Assembly: GCA_903896045.1 (NCBI GenBank)
Contig: CAITWD010000017.1
Span: 1 to 64,000 of the forward strand
DNA from: an uncultured Actinomycetes bacterium
GTDB taxonomy: Bacteria > Actinomycetota > Thermoleophilia > Miltoncostaeales > Miltoncostaeaceae
Direction of reading: 5' to 3'
DNA: 64,000 nt
Part shown: in pieces, positions 17,707-24,959 of the stretch
Layout: each line of letters opens with the position of its first letter
How positions within the stretch are numbered: position 1 is the stretch's first letter
Notes under the pieces: model-generated
The model's input: the letters and a program-made list of their open reading frames with translations, nothing else
Databases searched by the model: none
Told to the model about the DNA's origin: nothing
Position numbers and translations under genes: made by a program

Positions 17707-19628
17707 ACGACCTCATAGATCGACAGGGACTGTGGGCTGCGCGTGCCCTTGCTCATCGCCTTGCCCAAGCATCAGTTGATGCGGTGCTCGTTGCCTTGAG
17801 TTATTGGTTGGCATTCGAGCTGCGGTTCGACTACAGCGTCCCGCACCGATTTGACTCGTTGTACGGCAAGACGGTTGCCATCGTCGTCGTTGCCAATCTG
17901 GTCGTCTTCTTCGGACTGCGGTTTTACACCAAGTGGTGGAGGTTCACGAGCCTTCGCGACTTGCAGATGATCGTGGTCGGGGTCGTCCTCGGTGGTTTTC
18001 TGGTCACCACGGTCCTGAGTATTTGGCACCCCGCCCATTCGCCGGCGGTGCCGAGAGGCGTGCTGTTCATCGACCTCTTACTGACGCTGTTGACCGTCGG
18101 TGGCGCGCGATTTGTCGTGCGCAGCGTGATGGAGCGCCCGCCGACAGGGCAACTGGTTGCCTCGGGGCGTCGTGTGCTGGTGTGCGGTGCGGGTGAGGCT
18201 GGCAACATTTTGATCCGCGAGATGCAGCGCAACCGCACCCTCGGATATATCCCTGTGGGCATCATCGATGACGATCCCAGAAAGCGCGGCTTGCGCGTAC
18301 ACGGGGTCAAGACCCGCGGAACGCGCCGCGATCTGTCAAATATTTTGCGTGAACACCGGGTTGATGAAGTCATCATCGCGATGCCGAGCGCGCCCGGCTC
18401 GATACGCCAAGAGATTGTCGAGGCATGCCGTCAATTTGGTGTGAAGTGCACAACTCTTCCCGGATTGCCGGAATTGATTACCGGCGAAGTAAATGTTCGG
18501 CGTCTGCGCGAAGTGCGGGTGGAGGATGTCCTCGGTCGTGCTCCGGTCGAGGTCGATTTGGCAAAGGTTGCCCGCTATCTCAACGGGCGCACCGTCATGG
18601 TGACGGGTGCCGGTGGATCAATCGGGAGCGAATTGTGTCGCCAGGTGATTGCATTGGGCGTGCGCCGATTGGTCATGGTCGATCACAGCGAGAACAATCT
18701 CTTTGAAATCGATCTTGAGTTACGCAGTCATGGGACCACGAGCATTGCAACCGTGATTGGTGACTGCAAAGACGCCGCATCGATGGAAATGTGCTTTCGC
18801 GAGCATCGCCCCCAAATTGTGTTTCACGCCGCGGCCTATAAGCACGTTCCCATGATGGAGCTGAACCCACTCCAGGCGGTCGCGAATAATGCGCTTGCAA
18901 CCAACTTGATGGCCGAGCTGTCAGAGCGCTTTGGGGTTGAGCGGTTTTGTCTGATTTCCACCGACAAGGCGGTTGAACCCAAGACCGTGATGGGGGCGAC
19001 AAAGGCACTTGCAGAACGAGTGATTGAGTCGCGAGTTGCCTCATCTGGAACCCGCTTTGCCGCGGTCAGGTTCGGAAATGTCCTCGGAAGTTCAGGATCG
19101 GTACTGCCCATCTTCCGCCGCCAGATTGCCGCAGGCGGCCCGGTGACCGTGACCCACCCCGAGATGACACGATTCTTTATGACCATCCCCGAGGCGGTGC
19201 AGCTTGTCCTTGAGGCAACGGGGATTGCCGAGGGGGGCGACATCTTTGTGTTGGATATGGGAGAGCCGGTCCGCATTCTCGATCTTGCCAAGCGGATGAT
19301 TGAGCTCTCCGGTCAGCAGCCCGGGCGCGAGATTCTGATCGAGATCTCAGGCATCCGTCCAGGCGAGCGTCTGCATGAGGAACTCTTCAATGTGGACGAA
19401 GAGGTCACTCCAACGCGCTATGGCAAGGTGATGCGCGCAACACGTCCCCAGCTTGCGCCAGAACAGTTGCGCCGGGGTCTTGATGAGTTGCGCCGACGGG
19501 TCGACGCCCGTGATGACCTTGGATTGGATGAGGTGATTTGGCCGACGCTTGGGTTGGGAAGGGGACGCCGCCTCGTGGGCGAAGATGCACCTGGCAGCGA
19601 ACACATCCCGATGGAGGGCGAAGGGTGA
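17703..19628 (+). CDS. Membrane nucleoside-diphosphate-sugar 4,6-dehydratase (CapD/PglF-like)
   Basis: This is a 641-residue protein of the FlaA1/CapD/PglF group. Four membrane helices lie in the first 150 residues, followed by a CoA-binding-like Rossmann domain (VLVCGAGEAGN) and the extended SDR catalytic domain beginning with the NAD motif VTGAGGSIGSELCRQ near residue 300. The active site reads STDKAVEPKTVMGATK near residue 420: Met replaces the usual SDR Tyr, as in PglF-type dehydratases. The expected reaction is UDP-GlcNAc to the 4-keto-6-deoxy sugar, which the adjacent aminotransferase could aminate. Homologues initiate surface or glycoprotein glycan precursors. It overlaps the DUF354 gene at its start and a small Cys-rich gene at its end. 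Confidence 0.92.
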   Translation: MNDLIDRQGLWAARALAHRLAQASVDAVLVALSYWLAFELRFDYSVPHRFDSLYGKTVAIVVVANLVVFFGLRFYTKWWRFTSLRDLQMIVVGVVLGGFLVTTVLSIWHPAHSPAVPRGVLFIDLLLTLLTVGGARFVVRSVMERPPTGQLVASGRRVLVCGAGEAGNILIREMQRNRTLGYIPVGIIDDDPRKRGLRVHGVKTRGTRRDLSNILREHRVDEVIIAMPSAPGSIRQEIVEACRQFGVKCTTLPGLPELITGEVNVRRLREVRVEDVLGRAPVEVDLAKVARYLNGRTVMVTGAGGSIGSELCRQVIALGVRRLVMVDHSENNLFEIDLELRSHGTTSIATVIGDCKDAASMEMCFREHRPQIVFHAAAYKHVPMMELNPLQAVANNALATNLMAELSERFGVERFCLISTDKAVEPKTVMGATKALAERVIESRVASSGTRFAAVRFGNVLGSSGSVLPIFRRQIAAGGPVTVTHPEMTRFFMTIPEAVQLVLEATGIAEGGDIFVLDMGEPVRILDLAKRMIELSGQQPGREILIEISGIRPGERLHEELFNVDEEVTPTRYGKVMRATRPQLAPEQLRRGLDELRRRVDARDDLGLDEVIWPTLGLGRGRRLVGEDAPGSEHIPMEGEG

Positions 19629-19828
19629 CCACACAGGAGATGACACGAACCACGCAAAGCGAGGGCGTCAAGGGGATGCTTCCGGTGCGACCTGGTGGCC
19701 TGCTCGCAGGTGTGCGGCGTCCATGCCCGGATCATGGCGCTGATTGCGAATGTGTGGCCCGCACTGAGGCTGGTCAATTGGTGTTTTGGTGCGCCGAGGG
19801 CGCCCATCACGTCACCGCTGCCTCCTAG
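19625..19828 (+). CDS. 67-residue Cys-cluster protein
   Basis: This short frame starts with GTG at 19625, overlapping the dehydratase stop (GTGA), and ends at 19828. The C-terminal half has RPCPDHGADCECVAR followed by LVFWCAEGAHH: four Cys and three His, a plausible single zinc site. The first 30 residues are Thr/Gln/Gly-rich. I do not recognise the family. The overlapping start and the conserved-looking Cys/His spacing are the evidence. It may be the last gene of the nucleotide-sugar operon. Other reading frames here show no better candidate. Confidence 0.45.
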   Translation: MTTQEMTRTTQSEGVKGMLPVRPGGLLAGVRRPCPDHGADCECVARTEAGQLVFWCAEGAHHVTAAS

Positions 19829-19908
19829 AGGGACGTATCTTTGCGGCAATGGTGCCGTGACGCGTGCAAGATACGCCTCCCGCGCTCTGCTCGCTATGAT
19901 CGCAGGGT

Positions 19909-20382
19909 ATGCCGGTTTTCATCTGTCCCAATTGCGCGCGACGTTCTGCCTCGTCAGAGCGCAATGAGCATGGCCAGCCTGTGGGTTGCGCCAAATGTGG
20001 CTTTGGTTTTCTCTTCGAATTGCTTGAGGACTACTACCCTGGTCCGGCAACCGCATTAATCGTGTGCGATAAAGAGCGGCGGATTTTGGCCGCAGGCCAC
20101 GCAGCGACGCCGGTCACCGGGTATCAAGAGGGTGATCTCATTGGGCATGAAATCGTCGAGCGGTTAGGCATTACGCATTTCGCCAATGGTGATCCCGTCG
20201 CGACGGCAATTGAATGGGGCGTTCGTCAACTCGGAGTGACATGCACCTTCCGGCCTGCGGGTATCCACGAGGATCAACCGGCAACAGCAGATTTCTTCCC
20301 TGGATATGACGATGATGGCGGCTTGCTGGTCGCCATTACCCCCGTGACGCGTCGCGAAAGCGACGAGACAACGCACCCATAA
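19909..20382 (+). CDS. Zinc-ribbon plus PAS-like domain protein
   Basis: This 157-residue soluble protein has an N-terminal zinc ribbon, CPNC (residues 6-9) and CAKCGFGF (residues 27-34), joined to a PAS-like domain: PATALIVCDKERRILAAGHAATPVTGYQEGDLIG near residues 47-80 is a typical PAS beginning, with the GY-x-x-x-DLIG helix. The domain continues to a beta strand near LLVAITPVT. The start ATG is at 19909, with TATGAT as a possible -10 just upstream. No output domain is present, so it would sense and act through a partner, or bind nucleic acid or protein through the ribbon. It lies 10 bases before an aldo-keto reductase gene, suggesting co-transcription. Confidence 0.75.
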   Translation: MPVFICPNCARRSASSERNEHGQPVGCAKCGFGFLFELLEDYYPGPATALIVCDKERRILAAGHAATPVTGYQEGDLIGHEIVERLGITHFANGDPVATAIEWGVRQLGVTCTFRPAGIHEDQPATADFFPGYDDDGGLLVAITPVTRRESDETTHP

Positions 20383-20392
20383 AGGATCGCCA

Positions 20393-21382
20393 ATGGAACG
20401 CCGTCAACTCGGAAATACCGATCTCGAATTGTCCGTTGTCGGACTTGGCACATGGGTCTTTGGTGGGCGATGGGGAGGCGCAGAGGATGCCGACTCCGCG
20501 GCCGCCTGCCACGCCGCAATCGATGCGGGCATTAACTGGATCGACACCGCCGATATTTACGGCCAAGGGCGTGCGGAGCAGATTGTCGGACAGGTCATTC
20601 GTGATCGCTCCGATGAGGTGATCGTTGCAACGAAGGGCGGCGTTGCGTGGGAGTTTGGCGACGGGGGCCTGACGATCTGGCGAGAGGCATCCGGTGACTA
20701 CCTGCGCCACGCGCTTGATCGCAGCTTGATCGCGCTTGGGCTCGACTGCATTGATCTCTACCAAGTGCACTGGCCGGTGACCGGCCAGGATCCCAAGGAC
20801 ACCTGGAGCGCACTCATTGAGCTGCAAAAGGCGGGCAAGATCCGTCACATCGGGGTGTCGAATTACGCACTGTCCGACCTTGAGGCGGCAGCTGCGGCGG
20901 GGCCGCTGGCGAGTTATCAGCCGGGATATCACCTCATGCGCCGCGAAATTGAGGCGGCGGAGCTGCCGTGGTGTGGCGCGAACAATGTCGGAGTGATTGC
21001 CTACGGCCCATTGGCGCACGGATTGTTCACTGGAAAAATGGATGCCACAACGCGCTTTGCCGAGAATGACTGGAGGGCCACCAGTGAGTTTTTCGCCGAT
21101 GAATCCTTCCCTGAGCGGGTTGCTGTGGTTCGAGAGCTCGAGCAACTCGCTGCCGATCGACCAGGTGGGATCGCCGAGCTTGCGGTGATGTGGGTGCTGC
21201 GTCGGCCGGAGGTCACCTCGGCGATTATTGGTGCGCGTAACGCTGCGCAAGCCACTGCGAACGCTGGGCTTGTGGGTGCCCCCCTGACCGATGACGAGGC
21301 GCGTGCAATTGACGCAGTACTTGCGGCGCATCCCGCGGCGTCACGTCCATACGGACACGGTGAGCCACCGAACCGTAAATAG
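20393..21382 (+). CDS. Aldo/keto reductase
   Basis: This is a 329-residue NADPH-dependent oxidoreductase of the aldo-keto reductase superfamily. The tetrad is visible: Asp and Tyr in NWIDTADIYGQGRAE near residues 49-57, Lys in VIVATKGGV near residue 83 and His in YQVHWP near residue 125. The cofactor site near VTSAIIGARNAAQA around residue 280 is intact. It resembles the YajO/Tas-type group that reduces aldehydes and ketones, and the substrate cannot be inferred. It starts 10 bases after the zinc-ribbon/PAS gene, so the sensor-like protein may share its transcript. A small dyad with poor U-tract follows the stop. Confidence 0.93.
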   Translation: MERRQLGNTDLELSVVGLGTWVFGGRWGGAEDADSAAACHAAIDAGINWIDTADIYGQGRAEQIVGQVIRDRSDEVIVATKGGVAWEFGDGGLTIWREASGDYLRHALDRSLIALGLDCIDLYQVHWPVTGQDPKDTWSALIELQKAGKIRHIGVSNYALSDLEAAAAAGPLASYQPGYHLMRREIEAAELPWCGANNVGVIAYGPLAHGLFTGKMDATTRFAENDWRATSEFFADESFPERVAVVRELEQLAADRPGGIAELAVMWVLRRPEVTSAIIGARNAAQATANAGLVGAPLTDDEARAIDAVLAAHPAASRPYGHGEPPNRK

Positions 21383-21400
21383 TTTCTTACCTGATGTGTG

Positions 21401-21421
21401 TGGCCATACGAGCAATGGCCA
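21401..21421 (+). terminator. Small hairpin after the aldo/keto reductase gene
   Basis: TGGCCAT (21401-21407) and ATGGCCA (21415-21421) pair perfectly around a 7-base loop. The following ATTACCCCTT lacks a U-run. It may end the upstream transcript. Confidence 0.35.
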
Positions 21422-21424
21422 TTA

Positions 21425-21458
21425 CCCCTTGTCGCAGAGTGGACAGGGGGCCTACGCT
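21425..21458 (+). promoter_or_regulatory. Promoter with overlapping inverted repeat before the TIGR01777 gene
   Basis: TTGTCG (21429-21434) and TACGCT (21453-21458) are separated by 18 bases and match the promoter style of this genome. The -35 lies inside an inverted repeat, CCCCTTGTC (21425-21433) with GACAGGGGG (21442-21450), that allows nine pairs with one G-T. A repressor binding there would block the promoter. Confidence 0.45.
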
Positions 21459-21495
21459 ATGAACGACTCTCGCCCATAACAACAAAAGGCAAATC

Positions 21496-22383
21496 ATGAA
21501 GGTCGCAATTGTGGGTGCCACAGGAATGATCGGGCGCCGCCTGACCTCTCGATTGCTCGCGCATGGGGACGATGTGATTGCGGTCTCGCGGGGCGGGGCA
21601 CGCGTCGCCGATGCGACCGGTGTGGCATGGGATCCTGCGACGGGGCCGCTTGACCCTTCGGTCTTGGCGGGCGTGGAGGCAGTGGTGAACCTTGCGGGTG
21701 CGAGCATTGGGAGCGGCAGATGGACCGCCGCGCGCAAACAAGAGATCACCGAGAGCCGCACCGTTACAACGACTGGCGTGGTGGAGGCAATGCGGGCTGC
21801 GGGCACTGGGACCCTCATTAACGCAAGCGCGGTGGGCTTCTATGGCAACGGTGAGCTGCCGGTCGATGAGACCGCCCCTGCCGCAGATGATTTTCTCGGA
21901 GCAACATGTGTTGCTTGGGAAGCGGCGGCGAGCGCGGGTACCGCAGATGGGATTCGCGTGGTCATGCTCCGGACGGGCGTCGTGATTGCGCGCGAATCTG
22001 AGGTCATTCGACGTCAACTGGTGCCCTTTAAGCTTGGCCTTGGTGGCCCCGTTGGCGGCGGCCGTCAATGGTGGAGCTGGGTGCACATTGACGATGTCAC
22101 CGGGCTGATCACCTTCCTTCTTGGGCATCCGGAGATTTCGGGTCCGGTCAATGCCGTTGCGCCCTCGCCGGTGCGTCAGCGCGATTTCGCTCGGGCACTT
22201 GGTCGGGCGATTGGCCGACCTGCAGTGCTTCCCACCCCAGGGCTCGCATTGAAGCTCTTGATGGGGGAGTCCTCGGTGATCGCGCTGGGCGGCCAGCAGG
22301 TAGTTCCTCGCGTGGCACAGAGTGCGGGCTATGCATTCGCATTCCCAGACATTGACGCTGCACTTGGTGCCGAGCTTGGGTAA
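21496..22383 (+). CDS. TIGR01777-family epimerase (YfcH-like, SDR)
   Basis: This is a 295-residue extended-SDR protein of the TIGR01777 family. The N-terminal cofactor motif is KVAIVGATGMIGRRL (residues 2-16), followed by the family signature VVNLAGASIGSGRWTAARKQEI near residues 64-85, from which ASIGSGRWT is diagnostic. SAVGFYGNGE near residue 112 carries the Ser and Tyr positions. The C-terminal part has QWWSWVHIDDV and a DUF1731-like end. Biochemical function is unknown for the family. The ribosome site AAAAGGCAAATC precedes the ATG. The gene is convergent with a small minus-strand gene 7 bases away. Confidence 0.92.
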   Translation: MKVAIVGATGMIGRRLTSRLLAHGDDVIAVSRGGARVADATGVAWDPATGPLDPSVLAGVEAVVNLAGASIGSGRWTAARKQEITESRTVTTTGVVEAMRAAGTGTLINASAVGFYGNGELPVDETAPAADDFLGATCVAWEAAASAGTADGIRVVMLRTGVVIARESEVIRRQLVPFKLGLGGPVGGGRQWWSWVHIDDVTGLITFLLGHPEISGPVNAVAPSPVRQRDFARALGRAIGRPAVLPTPGLALKLLMGESSVIALGGQQVVPRVAQSAGYAFAFPDIDAALGAELG

Positions 22384-22390
22384 ATGAGGG

Positions 22391-22651
22391 CTATTCGGCG
22401 GGGCCGAACACCCGATTGATCTCGTTGTTGTACTTGAACCAGTTTTGGCGGATCCACTCTGTGCCGACGTGATACTTGGCACCAGGAAGGCCGCGAGCGA
22501 CGCGAACGGCGTTTTCGGTCGATGTTTCGGCAGCATCCTCGATCATGCGGCGATATTCGCCCATGAGCTCGACGAGTTCATAGAACTTCATCTGCTGTTC
22601 TGACAACAGATCGTAGATCAGCTGCAGCGGTTCATCGTCATAGTCATGCAT
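22391..22651 (-). CDS. Small conserved-looking acidic protein
   Basis: This 86-residue protein is mostly helical and acidic: MHDYDDEPLQLIYDLLSEQQMKFYELVELM at the start, then a segment with EYRRMIEDAAETS and HVGTEWIRQNWFKYNNEINR. I do not know the family. A GAGGTGC ribosome site lies just upstream of the ATG at 22651 on the minus strand. Dense aromatic and charged residues, no low-complexity run and typical codon usage argue for a real gene. It is transcribed away from tRNA-Ala, which lies 54 bases upstream on the opposite strand. Confidence 0.65.
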   Translation of the reverse strand: MHDYDDEPLQLIYDLLSEQQMKFYELVELMGEYRRMIEDAAETSTENAVRVARGLPGAKYHVGTEWIRQNWFKYNNEINRVFGPAE

Positions 22652-22705
22652 TTCTGCACCTCGGGTAACGAATGACGGGGTTGTAATGTACCCTAGGTTG
22701 GCCTC

Positions 22706-22778
22706 GGGGGATTAGCTCAGCTGGGAGAGCGCCGCCTTTGCACGGCGGAGGTCAGCGGTTCGATCCCGCTATCCTCCA
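22706..22778 (+). tRNA. tRNA-Ala (anticodon TGC)
   Basis: The cloverleaf is complete: a 7-bp acceptor stem between GGGGGAT and ATCCTCC with one G-T pair, D arm TAGCTCAGCTGGGAGAGC, anticodon stem CCGCC/GGCGG with loop TTTGCAC (TGC), and T arm with GTTCGAT. CCA is not encoded. TACCCT at 22689-22694 is a likely -10 element. Confidence 0.97.
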
Positions 22779-22809
22779 TTCTGGATGGAACAACTCGAAG
22801 GTGCACATC

Positions 22810-22839
22810 AAAAAAGCCGTCCTATGGGCGGCTTTTTTT
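22810..22839. terminator. Bidirectional intrinsic terminator
   Basis: GCCGTCC (22816-22822) and GGGCGGC (22826-22832) form a 7-bp stem with one G-U and a 3-base loop, flanked by a run of A on the left and seven T on the right. It can end the tRNA-Ala transcript on the plus strand and the nitroreductase transcript on the minus strand. Confidence 0.85.
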
Positions 22840-22889
22840 GTTGACCGGCGGATGGAATGCTGTCGATAGTTCGTCGTAATGCCCAGCGG

Positions 22890-23405
22890 CTACCACCGCT
22901 CGCGGTGCACAACATCCTCGAATGGGCGGCGATCCATCCGTGTGAGCGGAACGAGCGGTGTCTGCGCTGGGTATCCAAGGGCGAGCAGATACGCCAAATA
23001 ATGTGTCTCGGGAAACCCGAGAAGGGCACGACCACGCTCCTGATCCGCGACTGCTGCATGGCCGCTTCCAATCCCAAGATCGGCAGCGGTAATGGCCATC
23101 ACCATTGAGGCTTGCCCAAGGTCATAGTTGATCATTGCGATCTGGCGTGCATCGTGTGCAATCGGCGCCACGAATGCGATTGTCGCCTGAGAGGACGCAA
23201 TGTGGGTTGCCCCTTGCCAGACCTTTGAGAGCTCGATCAGCCGTGCCGGTTCGCTCACGACAACGAAGTCCCACGGTTGGGTGTTGCGCGCTGATGGTGC
23301 GCGCCGACCGGCTTCCAAGATGCGGGTGAGATCTGCATCCGAAATTGGGGTCGTGGTGTAGCTACGAACATTGCGTCGCGCACGAATTGCATCCCAAGTT
23401 TCCAT
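22890..23405 (-). CDS. Nitroreductase-family FMN oxidoreductase
   Basis: This is a 171-residue short nitroreductase. RARRNVRSYTTTPISDADLTR near the N-terminus is the FMN-phosphate signature, of which RRNVRSY binds the cofactor. GRRAPSARNTQPWDFVVV near residues 33-50 and the C-terminal ALGYPAQTP complete the fold. Such enzymes reduce quinones, nitro compounds or activated alkenes with NAD(P)H as dimers in the cytoplasm. An RxxRxF-like start and the GIGSGHA segment place it with the small (about 170-190 residue) group. It ends 51 bases before the shared terminator at 22810. A ribosome-site-like GGAAGTGA precedes the ATG. Confidence 0.93.
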   Translation of the reverse strand: METWDAIRARRNVRSYTTTPISDADLTRILEAGRRAPSARNTQPWDFVVVSEPARLIELSKVWQGATHIASSQATIAFVAPIAHDARQIAMINYDLGQASMVMAITAADLGIGSGHAAVADQERGRALLGFPETHYLAYLLALGYPAQTPLVPLTRMDRRPFEDVVHRERW

Positions 23406-23467
23406 TCACTTCCTGCTCTCTGTTGTGAGGCCCACCACATGGCGTCCTCCAGGTCATACCAGGTCAC

Positions 23468-23824
23468 TTACCCCCGTCGTGCGCCGAATGCCATGCCGAC
23501 AAGCCAATTGACCAACGAGATCAGGAGGGTTGCGTACACCACGGCCCCGAATCCGCTGAACTGGATGCCATGCACGATGTGTGCGGTCAGGAGGAGCATC
23601 GCCGCATTCACAATCAGTAATCCAATGCCGAGCGTGAGGATGATGAGCGGAAGCGCAAGAATCATGACGATCGGTCGAACCAGGGCGTTGAGTGCCCCCA
23701 GCACCGCTCCTGCGATCACCAATGTTGGCCAGAGATGGTCAATGGTCAGGCCGTGAATCAGCCGCTCGGCAACCCACAGCGCAACAATATTAGTCAAGAC
23801 GATTGTGAGAATTCGCGTCAGCAT
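23468..23824 (-). CDS. Phage-holin-family-like (YvlD-type) membrane protein
   Basis: This is a 118-residue membrane protein with four hydrophobic helices (about residues 4-20, 33-55, 57-80 and 93-113). It matches the YvlD/PF04020 family, often called phage holin family IV although most members are chromosomal envelope-stress proteins with no known lysis role. Family features include the NALVRPIVMILALPLIILTLG region near residues 46-66, of which RPIVMILALPL is typical. I start at the ATG at 23824, since the longer frame upstream reads as noise. It is not associated with any phage gene here. Confidence 0.85.
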   Translation of the reverse strand: MLTRILTIVLTNIVALWVAERLIHGLTIDHLWPTLVIAGAVLGALNALVRPIVMILALPLIILTLGIGLLIVNAAMLLLTAHIVHGIQFSGFGAVVYATLLISLVNWLVGMAFGARRG

Positions 23825-23960
23825 GGTTGTTGATCGCGATGCTATCGCCGCCACACCCCGCATGCTGCATTGATCGTCTTGGAGCGGCACTCCGAGGCGG
23901 CGATTGGGAGATATTTTCTCGATTGGCCCGCGTTGGCGGTGGGTCGCTGCCGCAAAAGGG

Positions 23961-23989
23961 CTGACGCGCGGGCCGGGAAGCGGTACGAT
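23961..23989 (+). promoter_or_regulatory. Probable cold-shock gene promoter
   Basis: CTGACG (23961-23966) and TACGAT (23984-23989) are 17 bases apart. Initiation near 23996 would give a leader of about 110 bases before the cold-shock gene, a length typical of regulated csp leaders. The region 23825-24104 otherwise holds no gene I can support. Confidence 0.5.
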
Positions 23990-24001
23990 TCTCGGAGAAC
24001 A

Positions 24002-24014
24002 CCCCCTTCGGGGG
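24002..24014 (+). promoter_or_regulatory. UUCG-capped hairpin in the cold-shock leader
   Basis: CCCCCTTCGGGGG folds as a C/G stem capped by a C(UUCG)G tetraloop, among the most stable RNA hairpins. It lies within about ten bases of the predicted transcript start. It may protect the 5' end or take part in temperature-dependent folding. Confidence 0.5.
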
Positions 24015-24104
24015 AAAGAATTGCGCGGAACAGTAGTGGCGTCAGAAGGCATGAAGTTCGGCCGAGATGTCCAGAGTTTCCTCGCCGAACAAGGTGGAAG
24101 CAGC

Positions 24105-24308
24105 ATGCCGGAAGGCGTCGTGAAGTGGTTCAACGCGGACAAGGGCTTTGGGTTCATCACCCCAGCCGATGGAGGCAAGGACCTGTTTGTGCACTTTTCC
24201 GAGATTCAGTCCTCGGGCTACCGCAGCCTTGAAGAGGGGCAGCGCGTGAGCTACGAGGCAGGCGAGAGCCCGAAGGGCCCTCAGGCGCAGCAGGTCAGCG
24301 TCATCTAG
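24105..24308 (+). CDS. csp: Cold-shock protein (CspA family)
   Basis: This is a 67-residue single cold-shock domain that binds single-stranded RNA and DNA. RNP1 KGFGFITP (residues 13-20) and RNP2 DLFVHFS (residues 26-32) are intact, as is GVVKWFN at the N-terminus. The frame is open for a further 67 codons upstream, but family length and the N-terminal pattern M-x-x-G-x-V-KWF fix the ATG at 24105. The protein would act as an RNA chaperone or antiterminator. Its long leader with a tetraloop hairpin suggests post-transcriptional control. A strong two-part hairpin follows the stop codon. Confidence 0.96.
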   Translation: MPEGVVKWFNADKGFGFITPADGGKDLFVHFSEIQSSGYRSLEEGQRVSYEAGESPKGPQAQQVSVI

Positions 24309-24356
24309 ATCCGGACGTTGCGCTGGGGCAGGCAACTACCTCAGCGCAACGGATCT
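24307..24356. terminator. Long hairpin between convergent csp and infA-like genes
   Basis: GTTGCGCTGGGG (24317-24328) pairs with CCTCAGCGCAAC (24339-24350) over twelve positions with one G-U. The stem is prolonged by AGATCC (24307-24312) with GGATCT (24351-24356) across a 4-base bulge. No U-run follows on either strand. Its place between two converging stop codons suggests a bidirectional transcript end. Confidence 0.6.
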
Positions 24357-24432
24357 CACCCCTCTACCGCGCGTGATGCGTCGCGCAGCAGCAGCGCCAG
24401 AGCGCGTCGCCGCGACGTGGCTGATCCGCTAC

Positions 24433-24735
24433 TTACCTGTCGCGGAAAACAATTCGCCCACGGGTCAAGTCATATGGGCTTAACTCGACGTGGACGTGAT
24501 CGCCTGGGTTAACGCGAATACGAAACCGGCGCATCTTTCCCGTCAAGTGGGCAAGCACTTCATGTGCGCCGTCATTCACGGAGACACGAAACATCGTATT
24601 GGGGAGGGCTTCTTCGATGATGCCCTCGACGAGGATGAGTTCCTCTTTGGGCTTGCTGAGTGCAGAGGCTTGTGTCGGGCCCTTCTTGTATGCCGCGCTG
24701 GGGCGGCGACCCGTCGTGGTCCGTCGTTGTGTCAT
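24433..24735 (-). CDS. infA: Translation initiation factor IF-1-like protein, N-terminally extended
   Basis: This encodes 100 residues. Residues 29-100 are a clear IF-1 OB fold: [18 protein letters not shown], then [12 protein letters not shown], then [24 protein letters not shown]-1 binds the 30S A site during initiation. The first 28 residues are an extra basic, Thr/Arg/Lys-rich tail, and normal IF-1 is about 72 residues. The start ATG at 24735 is the only one giving this fold. The gene lies alone, away from the rpsM-rpoA region where infA usually sits, so this may be a second, divergent copy. It is divergent from a Ser/Thr kinase gene 224 bases away. Confidence 0.88.
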   Translation of the reverse strand: MTQRRTTTGRRPSAAYKKGPTQASALSKPKEELILVEGIIEEALPNTMFRVSVNDGAHEVLAHLTGKMRRFRIRVNPGDHVHVELSPYDLTRGRIVFRDR

Positions 24736-24959
24736 GCGTCTCCTGGATGTCGTATCGCACTTCGCCCGCGCGGGGTTGCCGTGCGCGAATGCTCGACAAA
24801 CCGGAATCAGGACCGTATACACCCACCGTAGCGGGTCTGGATGGTGTTTGCCGTTGTCACGCCATGCGAGCGCCTGCGAAAGGTTGCTTGAGACCACCAT
24901 TTCGTTGCACCATCTCGTGGCGCCCGTAGCATCGGTCCATCGCAAACAAGGACGATGTT

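Noticed and set aside
23468-23824. Prophage remnant suggested by a phage-holin-family gene
   Set aside because: The family is mostly chromosomal (YvlD-like), and no capsid, integrase or lysis genes lie nearby.
23904-24104. In-frame 67-codon N-terminal extension of the cold-shock protein
   Set aside because: Cold-shock proteins start M-x-x-G-x-V-KWF; the extension is unlike any domain and covers the predicted promoter and leader hairpin.
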